Shown here one piece after another: positions 23,820-35,663 of a stretch of DNA of 64,000 bases (positions are counted from its first letter, which is position 1; every line of letters begins with the position of its first letter). This stretch comes from Branchiostoma floridae (lineage: Eukaryota; Chordata; Leptocardii; Amphioxiformes; Branchiostomatidae), in assembly GCF_000003815.2 (NCBI RefSeq), contig NC_049991.1:18566037-18630036 (forward strand), in the 5' to 3' direction. Below the pieces are notes generated by a model, which searched no databases, had not been told where the DNA came from, and saw only the letters and a list, made by a program, of their open reading frames with translations. Made by a program: the position numbers and the translations under genes.

Positions 23820-24211
23820 TGCACAGCGTGGTCGGGTCACCTGTTGACTTGTGACCGGGAACTAGCTACGGCCACTTGCGTACGGTGTCGTCTTGTTCTT
23901 ACGTACTTCCGATCTTTTCCTGCGACTTTCCGCGACTTTAAACGAGTAAAGCATCGCCGTTTCCGTCTTCAGAGACCTTTTCCAAGAATGTTCAAGGAAT
24001 TTTGACAACTATATCTACGAGTTATGATTGTGAATGGGACGAGGACGCGATGAAGGTCCTGATTTTCGACCTTGGAATCAAAGACGCGCGCGTTCTTCGG
24101 GAGGGAAGGACGTAGAGCAAGTCAGGAATTCCTTCATAAGATACATCTGAGTGTTTTGGAGGCGCTTGAGATTAAGTGATGTCAGAAGGAGTCAAGCAGA
24201 AAGAAAACAAG
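23820..24211 (+). promoter_or_regulatory. CG-rich candidate promoter and first exon of the PIDD-like gene
   Basis: CG content rises here. An ATG at 24179 opens MSEGVKQKENK, followed by a strong donor (AAG|gtgagt) at 24211 in phase 0. A phase-0 acceptor exists at 26681 (ttcttcaag), which would join in frame to PRPVKANK... and the LRR exon, adding 30 residues and giving 796 aa. This is plausible but rests on one weak acceptor; the alternative start is the ATG at 26739. Confidence 0.4.
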
Positions 24212-24544
24212 GTGAGTGGAAGTCGTCATAAGACGAGGTCATGGTACCTTGAGACCTGTGTGTAGCGAGGCTTCTAACACCGACGCAAACACCCTAAAGA
24301 CTCGAGCAACTTGACGAGATTGACACAGCTGTCGGTCGATACTTTCCACCCCGCGGAGAAGTGCTCCCGTTGCCATATCAACGCGCGGTTGCCAAGGCTG
24401 TAGCGGGATAGATACACAGATTGTAGCGAGAGAGCACGTAATACAGCAATAGTCGTGTGGAGATGGGTGATAGGGGTGCTTGTGCGGAGTTGTGTCGTCT
24501 GCGCACCGCGGTAAGTGCACAGTAGTAGCTATAGCTGTCATTTT

Positions 24545-24850
24545 TATTATGAGAGATCATTATTGACACGACAAAAGTACAGCGACTTTCGTAAGGTCTA
24601 TAACAACTACCTACAGTACAACTAAATAGACATATATGGATATCTATAGGTATGAATACGTCAACATATTGGGTCTAGAATGTCATTTACACTATTGGTT
24701 CTATGGTATAAGCATTCGTGGATATATTTGTCTACTTGTACACAGTGAGGGTTATCGCCTCCCAGAATGTAGCTGAGTTTACCTATCGAACAGAGAGTAA
24801 CAAATTCTTAAAAAGTTAATGTGAACAGCTTTGTGCGTTGATCATTATAT
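24545..24850 (-). mobile_element. Dispersed repeat, inverted copy of 29795-30110
   Basis: Its reverse complement matches 29850-30110 over about 270 bp (GTTACTCTCTGTTCGATAG, CTACATTCTGGGAGG, AAATATATCCACGAATG, CGCTGTACTTTTGTCGTGTC). The plus copy ends in AATAAAG and encodes a short frame ending HECLYRRTNGVNDMQDPIC, which may be the 3' end of a LINE. The family is not identified. Confidence 0.65.
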
Positions 24851-26738
24851 CGTCAACAATCCATAACAAATAAAGTCTTCGATCTCATTAGGGTAGAATT
24901 ATGTCTCCAACGAGAAGCACGTCCTGCTATAGTGGATACAGTATGGGAGAATCTATAAGCAAACACCGTTGTTAGCACAACAGCACGGTTAATTTCAATA
25001 GATGTTTGGTCAACCTTTCAGGACTTCGACAAAGAAAAACATACAAGTTGTTTGTGTGGTGCGTTTATTTGTGTACGATTACAAAATAATGGGTTGTTTT
25101 GGAGTCCGGATCCGTCAAACAGAAAATGTTGCCTGAAGAAGTTGTTACTTTGATCAACTGCTGGTCGTTCAAAGCATTAATTTTAGATGGAGTGTTCCGT
25201 ATTTTGACATGTGTAAGATGTTGTAATGTATACACTATAGGCCTTCCCGTTAGAATATAGTCAAGTGTAACTTAACAAACGCCAGACATTCGCAATGAGT
25301 AACGTAGTGTTCCAGTATCTTGACACATTTGTTAAGTTGGAAAATGTTGCTCCAAGAAGCCATTACTAAAATAAGGCGTTTAAGACGCGAACATTGGTAG
25401 ACAATGCGCTTTTTAGTTGTTATTTAGTCAAATGCAACTTAGCAACTGTCAGACACTGGTAAATGAGTAATGTAGTGTTTGCCTCTTTTTGACACATTCA
25501 TTTATTGCATATTTGTCATCAAGATTTTTAAGATAGATATAAACAAATGCTGAGACATGTACGAAAAAACAAGGACGCAACTTCTGATACCTGCACTCTA
25601 TCGATAAGTCGTCACTAAGTTTTAAGTTTTTTTTCTGTAATCTGTAAAAGTTATTTCATTACCTTAATCCTACATTAGCGAGAGAAGTGAGTTGATTGTG
25701 TATCAGCGTGTTAAAACATGGCGACCGCACCATGGCAACGGAGTCCAGCGTTGCTATGGATCAAGTGTCCGGCCTCCATCAAAAATCGCTTTATCAAACA
25801 GCGTTCTCGCCTTACAACGTAGATGATGAGTCACTGCCATGGTTGCTTCGTCTTGTAGGAAAACATTAAGAACTTTTTTGGGGCCACAATTTCCTCAGGA
25901 TTATCTAAATTCTTTCTTCTTCACCTAACCCAGGTCGATTTCAGGTAAGAAAACAATCAGATAGAAGCTTTAGAGCGAGAGAGTTTTGAATGGGTCTCCC
26001 ACGTTAATCATGCCCATGCTGTGTTTGTTTTGCGGCGCGTAAGCCATGTGTACACACTTCTGAGCAGAGGGGTTATTTTGAAAGGAGAAACACTCAAAGG
26101 TTGATGCGAATAAGACAGATTTGTTGAAAACTAAGCAGGACTCGAAGACTTGGTTTGCAAATAACAATGATGACATTACATATTGTTTTACCTTCATTGT
26201 CGCTATGTTATGTTTTGCCGTCGGTTATCAATATCGTTCAAGGGTTCATATAGATTTTTCTTACCTCATAAAAAGTGGATGAAATTGATACGTCTTCTAA
26301 GCAACTTTGGAATAAGAAAATTCCAATTCGTACACCAATATCCATAAGAGGTCTAAAATAAAAGTTCTACACTACTAGGCAACTAACCGTGCTACCATTC
26401 TTAGTAGTGAACGCTGGCTCAATCCCATCGCTTGCTAACGGTGGTAACCAAGTAAAATTATAGCACGAACCAGCATTTACTACAGAGGATGGTACCTCAT
26501 TTGCTTGGCTGTACAATCATCCAAGGTTACCCAACTAGCCATTGGCCACTGTTAAGGGTTAACGTAATAGATATTGATAACAAAGCATAAAGTATAGGTA
26601 TATAGCCAAACATTACCAAAATAACATTATTATTTTTTACAATGTTCACAGTCTGATCTGTAAGCTGATACATTCTTCAAGCCACGCCCAGTGAAAGCGA
26701 ATAAGACTGACAAGTTCTCTGGGTGTGTCTTGCCGTAC

Positions 26739-29700
26739 ATGGGACCGATGACGCTGGCCCTGCGACCCCCTCGCGGCCCCCGTCGGCGGGCGGACAGCAT
26801 AGACTACAGCGGGAAGGGTTTGTCAGAGCTGCCGAGGCACATCTTCCGCAACACCGAGGTGAAACGCCTCCGCTTGCACGACAACAACATCACGGAACTT
26901 CCGCGAGAGATTAACACCTTAGTCTGTCTCGAACGTCTTACATTAAACAATAACGGTCTTAACGACATCATTGACGAGGTTTTCCTTCTGGAGAACTTGA
27001 GATGTTTAGATCTGAGTGACAATAGCTTGACGCAGCTCTCTGCGGCGGTGAGTAACTTGCGAGAGCTGAGGGAACTGCACCTGAACAAACTGGACCTGAC
27101 ATATCTGATAGAGGACATCGGGTGGTTACCCAAACTGGAGGTACTTTCCGTAGCGTATAACAAACTCACGGAGATTCCGGGTTCGATCTCACAACTTAAG
27201 AAACTGAAGGTGTTGATTTTGACGGGGAACCACTTCGACCACTTTCCGGATGAGGTTTGTTGTCCTCTTTTATTTCTTGAATGTTCCAACATTGGCAACA
27301 AGCTAACTATTGTAGCAAATATAGATATGAGACATCGCATAGAACACATATTTCAAAATTCCTTTATGTTAGAAACAGTATTATCGTAGCTTGTATGTAA
27401 TAAAATCCGACCTGAAATGTATGTAGACAGTCTGGTATTAGACGCTAATAGTATTATGATAACAAAATAAAATGTGTTTAATGTACAAAAGCATAACAAT
27501 GGCACGCTCTAGACTTTAGTTTGCTGCCATGACGTTTCTCTCTGACACTTCCTAATAAGGTGTGTGCAGTGACGTCACTGGAGACCATGAGTATCTCCAG
27601 TCAAGTGGGAGAGTCGAAAATCTGCTTCATCCAGGATAGCATAGGGAGGCTGAGGAACATGAAGGTAGGCTTTTTTTATTCAACATAGTAACTAAATTGG
27701 CTAACACCCTCATCAAAGATGATGAGATGTAAAGAAACTCAATCTTAAACAGGAGCTGAATCTGGAGAACAACATCGTTGATGAATAACACGAGTTTCAG
27801 TCTTTGACTTGACTTGACTTGACTTAGGTCAGGTGCCTCTCCCTCTCCGCCACCCGAACCATCAAGATGGTTCGGGTGGCGGAGAGGGAGAGATTGCATC
27901 CATCACAATATTGCATGGTCTTTCCATACTTTCCGGCTGTATTCATGTGCCCTTCTTCAGCACATCCAGGCATGTTAGAGGTGGTCTTTTCCTGATCTCC
28001 TTTTCCCATAACCTGGGAACCATAGGACTTCGTTGGACAATGCCTCATTTTTTGTTTCTAAAGCAGTACCCGGCAAACTGCAGCCTCCTTGCCCATATTC
28101 TATCAGACCTTAGTTTTTAATGTGACGCGTTGGATACACCCGATCCTAAGATCTCGGAAGTTAAGCAACGCGCGGCCCGGACAGTTCTTGGATGGGAGTC
28201 CCACAACCAAGGACGACCGGATTGCTGTAGCCGGACCAAGCATGGTCATTCCACGAAGTCGTCGTCCGGGAGGGACGTAAAACGGGGGTCCCGTGCTCGA
28301 GCAGGTGCCTCGACCACGTTAAACAGCCTCATTACTGATTGGGTACCTACTGGCTGGCAAAATGCACCAGATGATGATTATTATTATCTAATCGCCATGT
28401 ATAAAAAATAATCTTCTCTTCCAGGAGCTGTATCTGGAGAACAACACGATCTCCACCCTCCCGGAGACCATCCGTGAGATGAAGGAGCTGGAGGTGCTCT
28501 CCTGTTTCTCCAACCGTCTGGAGCAGCTGCCGGACTCACTGTGCACGCTGAAGAACCTCAGAGTACTGCTGCTACAGGTTAGGAACTACAAACATGGTCT
28601 TAACCCTTGTAGTGTAAGCATGAGTGTTTACAAGGGATAACAGTCATTCCGCAAGACTGTGGCAAATAAGTTTTTTTTTTTTTATTCATTTGTCAAGGCT
28701 TTACAGATTGAAAAAAATCTAGGAGCTTCGTAATGGTTTTTATAAAAGGCCGGCACCTCCGGCGGAAAGCAACTTATCATGAAACTAGACCAGACATCTA
28801 ACTGACTAATTAATCACAGTGATAAAAATGCAGTTATTAATAGGTTGTAAGCTAATTAGAAAATTGAGCTAAACATTGCAAGATTTGAAGTCACAGGACA
28901 GGAGAACAAAGTTTGTAAACTGTGCCCGAAGGACAAGTGAAGAATCAAGCCGAGAAAAGAAACATGCCAACGAAGGGCTCAGACGCCACGCACACACGTG
29001 GTCACCTTTGATTCTAAATTATTGAATACTTCAGTACAGACAGTATCTAATCCCTGGAACTGCTACTTGTGTTGAAATGTAATGAAACTAAAAGTAAAAG
29101 ACGTATCTACTAAATGATAACCTGCTCAATCTTCACAGCATAATTGACTATTAAATCTGCCCGACAATCTCGACCAGCTGCTCGAGATGAACCTGAGGTC
29201 ACATTTGATTCTGAACTTTTGAATACTTCAGTACAGGCAGCATCTAATTTCAGGGACTGTTTCTTGTGTTGTCTGTTGAAACGTAATGAACCTTAAAACA
29301 CGTATCCACTAAATGATAACCTGTACGTGTATGTTAACTCTGTACAGCATAACAGACTCTCGAAGCTGCCCGACAACCTTGACCAGCTGCTGGAGATGAA
29401 CTTGAAGGAACTGCGGCTGGACGGGAACCCCCACCCGTGCGGCAGTAAGGGCGCGGGGCTCAGACAGGTCAGGGACCAGCACAAACTGGCCAGGCTAGGT
29501 GGGTTTGTTTGTTTGTTTCTCTGTTTGCTTGTTTGTTTGTTTGTTTGTTTGTTTGTTTGTATTGCATACCCGGTAAACCATCTCAAGGCTTCACCCACCA
29601 GGTTTGTACTGAGGACTACAAGGTACATGTCCGGGCTGATTTATTTCACCCATTCACATCGGGATGGACCCCTTTTCTGTAAGTCTGGTGGGTGTGGCTC

Positions 29701-32700
29701 AACTCAAACACGGCCCTATCCGAGGGACGTCCGTAACCAAACATGGGTACTCATTTTCATCTCAGTAAAGAGAGGCCTAGGGAAGTCTTGAATAGTGCCT
29801 TTCCCAAGTGCACAACGTCGAAGCATATCCGCTAGCTCTAAAGAATCTGCTACTCTCTGTTCGATAGATAGACTCAACTACATTCTGGGAGGTGATAATC
29901 CACACTGTGTACAAGTAGGCAAATATATCCACGAATGTTTATACCGTAGAACCAATGGTGTAAATGACATGCAAGACCCTATATGTTGATTTATTCATAC
30001 CTATAGATATCCACATATGTGTGTTTAGTTGTACTGTAAGTAGTTGTTATACATGTAACGTTAGACCTTACGAAAGTCGCTGTACTTTTGTCGTGTCAAT
30101 AAAGATTATAAGGGGACCCCTATCGCGACGCCACTGAACAGGTGGGGCGATTTTTTGGCAAAGCGTCAGAGGCGGAGACGATTCTGTCTTTTCTCTGGCC
30201 TAAACCATTCTGCGTCTGTCTCATCTTTTGCATGTAATTGGCATTTTTCTACGACGAAAGACTTTCATCATTGCATTACCCATTTCAATTCCAATTTCAA
30301 TATGGTTTTGAATTGCGAATGATAATGATGATGATGAATGTTAAGTTGGCTTCATTTCTCTCTACTTTTACAGCCAGAATAAGCTCGTGTAACGCCAGCA
30401 CAATGGACTACAGATATATATTCAGGTAAGGGGTTGGATGTCTTTAGAAACAGTAATACACAGATAATTGGTTCATTGTAGTTTTTATCTCTTACACATT
30501 CTCGCACAGAAGCATTCTTAACGCGGAGACCCATTTTTCTCATAAGGATGCTTTCAGTATCTAGTGACTATCTACATTTATTGCACAAGACGAAGAATAG
30601 CATGTGAACTGTAAAGGGCACGTTTAAACTCAGTGATAGAAGATACATGTACGTCAATGATGGTTAGCCATCCACGTAATAAGGTAAGCCAAAAAGCAGC
30701 TACTTGAGTAACTTGATATGATTTTGGAAACGGTCAGTGTCACTGACAAAAGATGGTGGATGCTATCTGAAACCTTTCATTAGTGTCACAGAAGAACGAT
30801 CATAGTGGATGCTATGTGAAACGTCTGACCGTTTCCAAAATCATATCTAATTGCTTGAGTAACTGTTGTTTGGCATATCAATGATCGAACTTTTCCTCAG
30901 GTATCGTCTGAAGAAGTGGCTGCAGCAGGTCATCAACTTTCCCGCCAAGTGCAGCATCCGGGTTCCCAGCAAGGCCACGCCCATCGAGACCTCCCTGACC
31001 TTCAAACTGGTCAATCCCGACAAATCTTCGCTCACACTTTGCAAGGGCAGTCGCGAAATTTTGGTAGGTTAACGTTGTCAGAATTTAAGTATTAGAATGT
31101 TGCATCGTTGACTTCAAATATACATGTATATTATTATTAGGTGCGACATTTCTCTTGGTTTTCGTTCTCTGTGTTTCTATATATATCGTTATCATGTTTG
31201 CAGTTTCTACTTGTGTTGATCATGGTCTTTTTCAGTTATTGTGAAATTGAAATGCAAGAGGCGAGTAGAAATAGCCCCCTAGTCTCCCGGGATTCGAACC
31301 CGGGACCGCCGTCATATGTTCCGTTTTCTGTCCCACTAGAAAGTGCGGACAGAAAACGAGACATATTATGAAAAGGTCGCAATCTTCCCCACCATCCTCT
31401 TCTTCTAGAGTTATAGTTCAGTTCTGTTCATCCTCGTATGTACTACATGTATATGAACGATGCTCCAGACATCTCTGTCCAGTATGGCTGCCAGCAGGTC
31501 GCCGTCCAACTTCTTCCTCCAGCACTTTCTTGAGTGTTAGGTTAGGTCGTCTCATTCTTCTTGTTACGTCAGGTTGCCAGAGGCGGCCATCTCCTCATGA
31601 CGCACTGCATGGCCAGCAAGCGCCAATCGTCCAGGTGGAACTAATTGTGTATAAAATAATATAACGTGTATTGTCTCCTGCAGGTGAGCTATATTGTGGA
31701 GCTGGGCCCCAGGAACTACCCACTGCGCAAGCCCGTCACGCTGGCCATGACGCACTGGGCGGACCCGGCCGACAGGAGCCGCGAGATCGTGGTGAAGATA
31801 AACCCCTCACGAGCCGCGAACGTGAGAGCGCCATGGGTGGAGGTGCCTACAAAGGTGGGCAATGATCTTAGTATTCTATGATGCACACCTGTGGGTGTGT
31901 TGGGGATGGGGGACTCAGTGTAAATGAGATCGTGGTGAAGATAAACCCCTCACGAGCCGCGAACGTGCGGGCGCCATGGGTGGAGGTACCTACAAAGGTG
32001 AGGTAGAAAATTATTACATTTCAATACGTGGTGACGTCTTAAACGTGAAATAGGTAATTAATGTAAGTGAAACCAACCCGTCCCTTATTCGACCTACAAC
32101 AGTCGTAACAGAACCAATATTCATTTAGAAAGACATGCAGAATGAAACAAAATGCAAAAACAACTTCAAGATCTCATGTCGAAGTCAAAGCGTTACGCTT
32201 TTCAGGTGACGGACACTGCAATGCGCCTTTGCTACGACTCGCCTCAGACGATTTGATACGTGTGTTGGGTTCTTTACGTAAGATTAAATCAGATACAGAT
32301 ACGGGGGAAGATGGGTTTTACCACGTCCCACCCATTTCTCCCCAGGTTGCCGGCAGTCTAGTGAAGGCCCGTGTGCGCCAGTTTTCTCAGTTCGCCGTCA
32401 TCTCACGACTAAAGACTGACAAGTTCCGGGTGTCCAGCAGCCAGGGAGCAGACCTGCACTCCACCGCCCTGCATGACGTCACCGTCAAGGTGCCCAAACG
32501 GGGCGTGGTCGGGGACGCAGACGTGAACCTCAGGGTAAGGACTAAGGACGCTTTCGTTTGGGATGGAAGATCATCTGTTTTGACTTCAATACATTATACA
32601 GCAAGGAACGTTCCAATCACTTCTAAAAGCCGTTAGATTTGCCCTCGCCTGTACAGGCTTATTTCTAGTGCCTGAACATAGCTTAGCAGTTTGGTATTGC

Positions 32701-35663
32701 TCTTCTGCTTTTTGTATGGTATTCCTTTGAGACAGTGCGAATCCACTCCATTCAGCTACAATATTCTTTCTGATTTTTCATCATTTGGGCTAACTTTTAT
32801 CGGCATCCATGTTTCCAAAAATAAATTTTACATATACAAACCCATTCGTTCTAGCTGGATGGCCTTAAGACAAATCTTTTCACCCGCCTCTCCGTCCATT
32901 CATTCATCATTTCTACTGTCGCCATAAATTTTACCTCCCTTTATCCATCTGCGCCTGTCCCGTCCAGGTGAAACCCATAGTCCTTGGTGAGTACCCCCAG
33001 CACGTATACGGAGCGTCGCCGTTCGTCGAGGTGTGGCGCCCCGCTGCCGACAAGCGCACCTTCCGCCTCAAGGTGGCCATCTCCCTACCCGTCACACGGA
33101 AAGGTATTTTGGATGTTGTTTATTTGGCATGACCAACAAACAGCCTTTAGGGCACAACACGTCATTTTTATTTTTATTTTTGTACAGTAAGTACAAGCTA
33201 CGTGAAACGGAACTATGAGGTTTGATCAATATCATATTCATATCGTGAATCCTTTTTTTTTATAAATGATCTTTGTCGTGTTGGAGATCGGATTCTCCTC
33301 AAGCACAGGATTTCAGAGTTTTATTTTCAATTTCCGCCCCTTCTTGCTTAGACTTAGATCTTACCTTTTTGGAAATAAAATATGTAAATAAATGCAGTGG
33401 TTTATTGTCTAACATTGTATGCTGTTAGACCTATTATTAGTGACTTTGAATTAGGAACGTCGCACTCCTCTCTATTATTGATAAAAGCCATCTGTCCTTG
33501 AATGACCTTCAGGTGACTTCACCCCGTCTGACGCTGACCTTCACCTCCTGCTGCACGCTGAAGGTCAGTGGACGGACGTGACGTCAGAGGTCAGCCACAA
33601 GAAGAGCGAGGACGGGAAACTGCTGTTAGACACTAAGTACTGTGGAGGGTGAGTGTTGGCTCATGCTTAGGTCACATTTCCAACATGGGGCCCGGCCGGG
33701 CTGTTCGCCCAAACGAAAAATACAGTTGTGTAACAAGAAAAATTGTGATTTCGGGCCAGGCCCCGGTTTTGAAACGTGACCTAGGCATTATGGGTGGTTT
33801 ATGTGTAACGTTATACATTGTATCTCTGTCTGTCTGCCTGTCGGTATCAATCTCTCTGTTTCGCTCTCTGTCTGTTTCTCTGTCTTTTCCTTTCTCGTTC
33901 TTTCTCCCTTTCTCTCCAACTCTCTTTCTCTGTACATGTGTGCATGCATGTGTTGCAGTTAATTATCAAGATTCAGAAATGATTTTATGAAGAAATGTTC
34001 TTAATTCAATGCAAGATGGAGTAACGTGTATGTTACAGTTCATAATCAAAGTCCAGAGATGTTCCAATGTAAGATATAAGGCAAAATTGTATTAGTGAGT
34101 TTAATAGCGCTCCTTTTCTATGTTTTCATGCTTTCTTTCTTGTCAGTGATAAAGATGTCACGTCACTGCAGGTACATGGCGCTGGAGACCGCAGACGACC
34201 TTGACCTGAAGGACCTGTATGACCTAGCGGACGCAGTTTGGGAAGGGTCACAGGCCTGCCTCATCCTCAAGCAGAACCGGCGGGACCGCAGCCACGTGAT
34301 GATCACGTGCGTGCCACGTGAAATGGCCTCCGCGATCAGCAGGTGGGTGGCCAAACCTTGAGAGTTCTGTCTTATTACTGTAGCCTCGATACCATGGATA
34401 GTAGTTCGCTCTGACATTTAGTATATACTATAGACAGTCGCTTCTCGCTCCAACATTTATCATACACTATATACAGTCGCTTCTCTGCTATAGCAGAAGG
34501 GAACATAAGAGGGAACAACTAACCAGGCGCTGTATATCAACTCAGAATGTACCAAAACGTTTAATTTCACTTATTGTAGACAGCAATAAAGTCGTTTGAT
34601 AGCAGTTCAGCACCAAGGACTTAAGCATCGTGTCTTTAGTTTTGCATGCTGTAAAGCTCTGGGAAGTATTTGGGTGGATGAAACGTTAAGGGTTTGTGTG
34701 TAGTCACTGTAGATAGCAACAAAGTCGATTGATGGCATTTCAGCACCAAGGGCAAGGGCTGTGTCTTGAGTTTCTTACGGAGGTTTGAACAACAACGGCG
34801 AGAATATCAGGCTTTCGGTACGGTGTAACTGGTAGATGCTATGGACGATAACAAAGTCAACTGGTGGCATTTCAGCACCAAAGACAGCGACTCGAAAGTC
34901 TAATAAACCGAACAAGGTAGGTTGGTAACCTTATTAATCATAGCCATTTTCCTTTTTTTCACTTTTCTCCAGAGTTCTGGACAACAACGGCTGGACCGGT
35001 CCGGAGCCGACCGAGCCGGTGTTCCTACAGGACGGCCAGCCTGTGCAGGTGACGCTGGACGGGAACGTGCGGCCCCGCGGGACCTGGCCGGGGGACAGGG
35101 TCACCATCATATACAACTGCAGGTAAAGTCGGGCTAACACATGCGTATATTAAGTATACTAATGTCCATATAAGGTGGAGTTCTTATCCTCTATCAGGCT
35201 CCACAGGTTGTTGAAAAAAATAGCAGAAATTCTGTAAATATAGACACAACATGCCAAGGGAGGTATCTGTCCGATGAGTATGGTTCTCTCCCGCTCCACC
35301 TCTCTTATCTTTTCTCTCTCTCTCCCTCTATCTCCTTATCTGTGGGTGTATATGTAAGCATGTCCATAAATTTACCACAGTCCATTGTAGAGACGAAGAA
35401 TCATTCTTTCACCAGTGTAGGATATGACGTGATGACTCCTTACCCCTCTCTCCAGACACAAATGCCACCGTGAGTTCTTCGTACGGCCCCTGGAGACGGA
35501 GGAGGGCTATCCCGTGGCCGTCGCCATGGATACCGAGTACTACGTGGGAACGGCGGAGTTCAGCACCCCGCTGCACTGGAAACTGGGGGAGGGGGGCGAC
35601 ATCAGCAAGGGCATCCGGGCACTCAGCAGCCTGCCGATCAACTTACCGGTCGCTCAGAAGTAG
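26739..35663 (+). CDS. PIDD1-like: PIDD1-like scaffold: LRR-ZU5-ZU5-UPA, no death domain
   Basis: Exons: 26739-27254, 27560-27664, 28425-28577, 29348-29498, 30374-30425, 30901-31063, 31684-31854, 32346-32534, 32968-33103, 33513-33648, 34172-34342, 34973-35122, 35456-35663. All phases agree, giving 2301 nt and 766 aa. Leucine-rich repeats (LPxxIxxLxxLxxLxLxxN) fill about 25-300. A first ZU5 lies at about 333-460 (CSIRVPSKATP, VELGPRNYPLRKPVTLAM). A second ZU5-like domain lies at 480-590 (VTVKVPKRGVVGDADVNLRV). A UPA-like region follows to the end (NGWTGPEPTEPVFLQDG, TIIYNC). This is the PIDD1 order; PIDD1 normally continues into a death domain that binds RAIDD, but here a TAG stops the frame right after UPA. 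The two self-cleavage HFS motifs of PIDD1 appear here as QFS (449-451) and KYC (587-589). The role is presumably in stress or NF-kB scaffolding, but without known partner binding. PIDD1 assignment is by domain order and motif memory, not alignment. Confidence 0.75.
27837..27892. repeat. Perfect 26-bp-arm hairpin in a PIDD-like intron
   Basis: Arms 27837-27862 and 27867-27892 are exact reverse complements (outer end CTCTCCCTCTCC, inner end CGAACCAT) around the 4-nt loop CAAG. A short GACTT microsatellite lies just upstream at 27806-27825. No family is recognised. Confidence 0.9.
28122..28385 (+). mobile_element. 5S rRNA-headed SINE
   Basis: 28130-28245 matches 5S rRNA in order: CCCGATC..AAGATCTCGGAAG, TTAAGCAACG (box A region), CTTGGATGGGAGTCCC (box C region), and GGATTGCTGTAGCC. 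Substitutions relative to functional 5S and the fused 3' tail (GGACGTAAAACGGGGGTCCC, CACGTTAAACAGCC) mark it as a SINE3-type element, not a 5S gene. It lies in a PIDD-like intron. Confidence 0.75.
29139..29196 (+). pseudogene. Dead tandem copy of a PIDD-like exon
   Basis: CATAATTGACTATTAAATCT and what follows copies the start of the real exon at 29348, with its preceding intron also duplicated (28999-29138 against 29191-29347). In the reading frame the third codon is TGA, so this copy cannot be included productively. Confidence 0.8.
29506..29770. repeat. GTTT microsatellite plus minus-strand SINE tail
   Basis: 29506-29560 is a run of TTTG units just after a splice donor. 29640-29770 matches the SINE tail on the minus strand (GGTGTGGCTCAACTCAAACA, CCCTATCCGAGGGACGTCCG). 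Confidence 0.6.
29795..30110 (+). mobile_element. Dispersed repeat, possible LINE 3' end
   Basis: Plus-orientation partner of the inverted copy at 24545-24850. It has a short open frame ending at 29987 and a tail with TGTCGTGTCAATAAAG. The family is not identified. Confidence 0.55.
30650..30860. mobile_element. Foldback element related to 36973-37320
   Basis: ACTTGAGTAACTTGATATGA..TTTTGGAAACGGTCAG is mirrored at 30819-30860 as CTGACCGTTTCCAAAATCAT..TTGCTTGAGTAACT. The same arms occur at 36990-37060 and 37250-37320, and a diverged piece at 4780-4915 (GGACGTTTCGAGTGACATCC). Confidence 0.7.
31927..31999 (+). pseudogene. Duplicated 3' end of a ZU5 exon inside the next intron
   Basis: 73 bp copy 31783-31854 plus its donor almost exactly (GAGATCGTGGTGAAGATAAA through CCTACAAAG|gtgag). 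No usable in-phase acceptor precedes it: the nearest AG (31914) would give the wrong phase. Confidence 0.85.

Noticed and set aside
26804-27349. 181-codon minus-strand frame
   Set aside because: Antisense shadow of the LRR exon, which has clear leucine-rich repeats.
28130-28245. Functional 5S rRNA gene
   Set aside because: Several substitutions in conserved 5S positions and a fused SINE tail; single copy in an intron.
31283-31312. tRNA-like T arm (GGGATTCGAACCCGGGACC)
   Set aside because: Only a 3'-half match on the minus strand; no D or anticodon arm could be drawn.
31909-31999. Duplicated ZU5 segment as an alternative exon
   Set aside because: The nearest upstream AG gives the wrong phase relative to the preceding exon.
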